Positions 62,098 to 64,000 of a stretch of 64,000 nucleotides of DNA are shown here, piece by piece (positions within the stretch are counted from its first letter, which is position 1; each line of letters begins with the position of its first letter). A model generated the notes under the pieces. It was not told the DNA's origin, did no database searches, and saw nothing but the letters and a program-made list of their open reading frames with translations. The position numbers were made by a program, and so were the translations under genes. The stretch is taken from contig NZ_CP047569.1 in NCBI RefSeq assembly GCF_009903625.1, positions 1,892,501-1,956,500 on the forward strand. Reading direction: 5' to 3'. Origin of the DNA: Microbulbifer sp. ALW1. GTDB taxonomy: Bacteria > Pseudomonadota > Gammaproteobacteria > Pseudomonadales > Cellvibrionaceae.

Positions 62098-63662
62098 CCC
62101 AGCGCAATGAATTAAAGGCTCGCAACGCCTCCCTGGTTACCCTGGTGCCGGGGTATGCCGGTATTCCCGCTATCGATGTCACCGGTGTGGCGCTGGACAG
62201 TCGCCAAGTTAAACCCGGCGATGTGTTTATGGCGCTGCGCGGAACCCAGGTAGACGGGCGCGAATACATCGATATGGCAATTGCCAAGGGTGCCGCCGTG
62301 GTATTGGCCGACGGCGAGGTACTTGGCAGCGAAGAGCGCAACGGCGTTCAGGTAGTGACCGTGCCGGGCCTGGCGGCCCGGGTCGGTGAGATTGCTGCAC
62401 GGTTTTACGGGCATCCGTCTGAGTCCATGTATCTGGTGGGTGTCACCGGTACCAATGGCAAATCCACCTGCGCTTACCTGACCTCCCAGTTGTTGGCGCA
62501 ACACTTTGGCCGTGCGGCGGTGATGGGCACCATCGGCAATGGGGTCTGGAAAGACGGTGCTATCACCCTGGTGGAAACCGGGCTGACGACCCCCGACCCT
62601 GTGCGACTGCAGGCGGATTACGCCGAATTTGTGGCTGAGGGCGCGAAGGCGGCGGCGATGGAAGTGTCTTCCCACTCGCTTTCCCAGGGGCGGGTGCACG
62701 GCCTGGTGTTCGATACCGCGGTGTTTACCAACTTGACCCGGGACCACCTGGACTACCACGGCAACATGGCGGCCTACGGCGCGGCCAAAGAAAAGCTGTT
62801 CGGCCTGCCAAAACTGAAGCGTGGCGTGATCAATATCGATGATCCCTTTGGCGCGCAGATGGTCGAGCGCTGCAAGTTACGTGGGTTGAAACTGTTGACC
62901 TACGGCCTCCAGGCCGGTGATCTGCAGGTGCGCAACCTCAAGCGATTGGACAGCGGATTCTCCGTGGACCTGATCACCCCCTGGGGTGAAGGTGAGTTGC
63001 GGGCGCCGTTGATCGGGGATTTCAATATTCACAATGCGCTGGCAGTGGTTGCTGCTGCGGGCGCTGCGGGTATGCCACTGGCAGATATTCTGGCGGCCTT
63101 CCCGCATATCCAGCCGGTGCCTGGACGTATGGAGCGGGTTTCCGTCGCGGCCGGTACAAATGTAGCGGCAGAAGATATCAGTGTGCTGGTGGATTACGCC
63201 CATACCCCGGACGCATTGCGCGCGGCGCTGGAAGCGGCGAGACCCTATTGCCGCGGCAAGCTCTGGTGTGTGTTTGGCTGCGGCGGCGACCGCGACTCAG
63301 GCAAGCGTGCACCCATGGGGCGCATTGCCGCCGAGCTGGCCGATTACGCCATCGTTACCAGTGACAATCCCCGCGGCGAAGATCCGCAGGTGATTGTGCG
63401 GGATATTCTTGAAGGTATTGATCTTGAAGGTATTGATGGCGGTGCCGACGGGCAGCGCTGCGTGGTGAAGGTTGATCGCGCCGATGCGATCCGTTACGCC
63501 ATCACCCAGGCGGCCGCGGGCGATACCGTGTTGATCGCCGGAAAGGGACACGAAGATTACCAGTTGATCGCGGGTGAGAAGTTGCACTTCTGCGATCGGG
63601 AGCAGGCATCCCAGGCGCTGGCACTGCGCGCTACCGGGAATCTGGAGGGCAGCACCCAATGA
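62094..63662 (+). CDS. murE: UDP-MurNAc-L-Ala-D-Glu:meso-DAP ligase MurE
   Basis: A 522-residue Mur-ligase. VTGTNGKST (117-125) is the ATP P-loop, GLTTPDPVRLQ and the carbamylated-Lys region follow, and SDNPR (423-427) is the motif that selects meso-diaminopimelate, so the peptidoglycan is of the DAP type. The start is GTG at 62094, overlapping the ftsI stop; the end overlaps murF (ATGA). A 15-bp in-frame duplication encodes LEGID twice near residue 445. Confidence 0.96.
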   Translation: MTQRNELKARNASLVTLVPGYAGIPAIDVTGVALDSRQVKPGDVFMALRGTQVDGREYIDMAIAKGAAVVLADGEVLGSEERNGVQVVTVPGLAARVGEIAARFYGHPSESMYLVGVTGTNGKSTCAYLTSQLLAQHFGRAAVMGTIGNGVWKDGAITLVETGLTTPDPVRLQADYAEFVAEGAKAAAMEVSSHSLSQGRVHGLVFDTAVFTNLTRDHLDYHGNMAAYGAAKEKLFGLPKLKRGVINIDDPFGAQMVERCKLRGLKLLTYGLQAGDLQVRNLKRLDSGFSVDLITPWGEGELRAPLIGDFNIHNALAVVAAAGAAGMPLADILAAFPHIQPVPGRMERVSVAAGTNVAAEDISVLVDYAHTPDALRAALEAARPYCRGKLWCVFGCGGDRDSGKRAPMGRIAAELADYAIVTSDNPRGEDPQVIVRDILEGIDLEGIDGGADGQRCVVKVDRADAIRYAITQAAAGDTVLIAGKGHEDYQLIAGEKLHFCDREQASQALALRATGNLEGSTQ

Positions 63663-64000
63663 TCGCCCCCATTTCCCTGCAGCAGTTGCAACAGCGCTTC
63701 GGTGGTGAGCTGATCAACGGTTCCGTTGAATTCGATACTGTCTGCACCGACACCCGTAAGCTGGACGCCGAGGCGCTGTTTGTTGCGCTGCGTGGAGAGA
63801 ACTTTGATGCCCACGAGTTTCTTGCAGAAGTAGACGGCAAGGTGCTGGGGGTAGTGACTGAAAAAGAGGTTCCGGGATCGACAATACCTCAGTGGTTGGT
63901 GTCTGACACCACCGTTGCTCTGGGGCAGATCGGCCGTCTCTGCCGCGATCAGTTCACCGGCCCGGTGATCGGGATTACCGGTTCCTGTGGCAAAACCACC
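63659..64000 (+). CDS. murF: UDP-MurNAc-tripeptide:D-Ala-D-Ala ligase MurF, N-terminal part (cut by window end)
   Basis: The first 114 codons only. MIAPISLQQLQQRFGGELINGS and TDTRKLDAEALFVALRGENFDAHEF form the MurF N-terminal UDP-binding domain, and the window ends in the P-loop ITGSCGKTT. The ATG overlaps the murE stop. It adds D-Ala-D-Ala to complete the pentapeptide precursor. Confidence 0.94.
   Translation, partial: MIAPISLQQLQQRFGGELINGSVEFDTVCTDTRKLDAEALFVALRGENFDAHEFLAEVDGKVLGVVTEKEVPGSTIPQWLVSDTTVALGQIGRLCRDQFTGPVIGITGSCGKTT

Overview
The window is an almost fully packed, moderately GC-rich stretch of a gammaproteobacterial chromosome. The rpoN/lpt/kds block next to ibaG-murA-hisGD-algW, the rplM-rpsI-petABC-sspAB block, and the lpoA-yraN-diaA-dolP / rsmI-rnpB / mraZ-rsmH-ftsLI-murEF block are arranged much as in Pseudomonas and its marine relatives. 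Gene content and the style of the dispersed repeat suggest a marine Cellvibrionales-type bacterium, with Microbulbifer or a close relative as my best guess. That is inference from gene order and protein character, not a database match. I see no phage, insertion sequence, CRISPR array or tRNA gene.

Layout. 1-341: end of a sensor histidine kinase. 380-4655 (minus): a thiamine-salvage operon behind a TPP riboswitch, consisting of a TonB receptor, a YkoF-like thiamine-binding protein, a PnuC/PnuT permease and a thiamine-kinase-like enzyme, with a dispersed inverted-repeat element inside it. 4753-7789 (minus): a secreted zinc hydrolase-like protein, a membrane-anchored parvulin PPIase and an anchored coiled-coil protein of unknown function. 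8123-14584 (plus): accessory metabolism (membrane proteins, Tat-exported aldo/keto reductase, LLM flavin oxidoreductase, acetyltransferase, a cysteine-rich protein, a glutamine-synthetase family enzyme). 14682-22266: PPi-type phosphofructokinase, mpl, ubiX, a SelW-like protein, a large RND/MMPL exporter and a lipase-like hydrolase. 22298-31917 (minus): darP, mgtE, npr-rapZ-ptsN-hpf-rpoN, lptB-lptA-lptC, kdsC, kdsD. 32567-37124 (plus): mlaC-ibaG-murA-hisG-hisD, without mlaFED upstream. 37182-47998: degS/algW, sat, zapG, zapE, rplM-rpsI, petA with a fused petB-petC, sspA-sspB and a Yip1-type protein. 48014-57169: M48 protease with LemA, thiolase, dolP-diaA-yraN-lpoA, rsmI and RNase P RNA. 57240-64000: cysH and the start of the division/cell-wall cluster up to a truncated murF.

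Much of the content serves the cell envelope: peptidoglycan precursor synthesis and recycling (murA, mpl, murE, murF, ftsI, lpoA), LPS/Kdo (kdsC, kdsD, lptABC), outer-membrane lipid traffic (mlaC), envelope quality control (degS/algW, dolP) and nitrogen-PTS regulation (npr, ptsN, rapZ, rpoN).

The most unusual signals are: (1) short 9-18 bp tandem duplications that repeatedly sit on or directly after stop codons, culminating in six in-frame stops in a 12-bp array after mlaC; (2) a single 733-residue cytochrome b/c1 fusion with two extra membrane segments at the junction; (3) an mlaC that has lost its mlaFED neighbours; (4) six MraZ boxes directly behind the mraZ promoter; (5) a Gln in place of the Asn of the SxN motif of FtsI; and (6) related 12-bp repeat arrays bracketing the secreted hydrolase gene.
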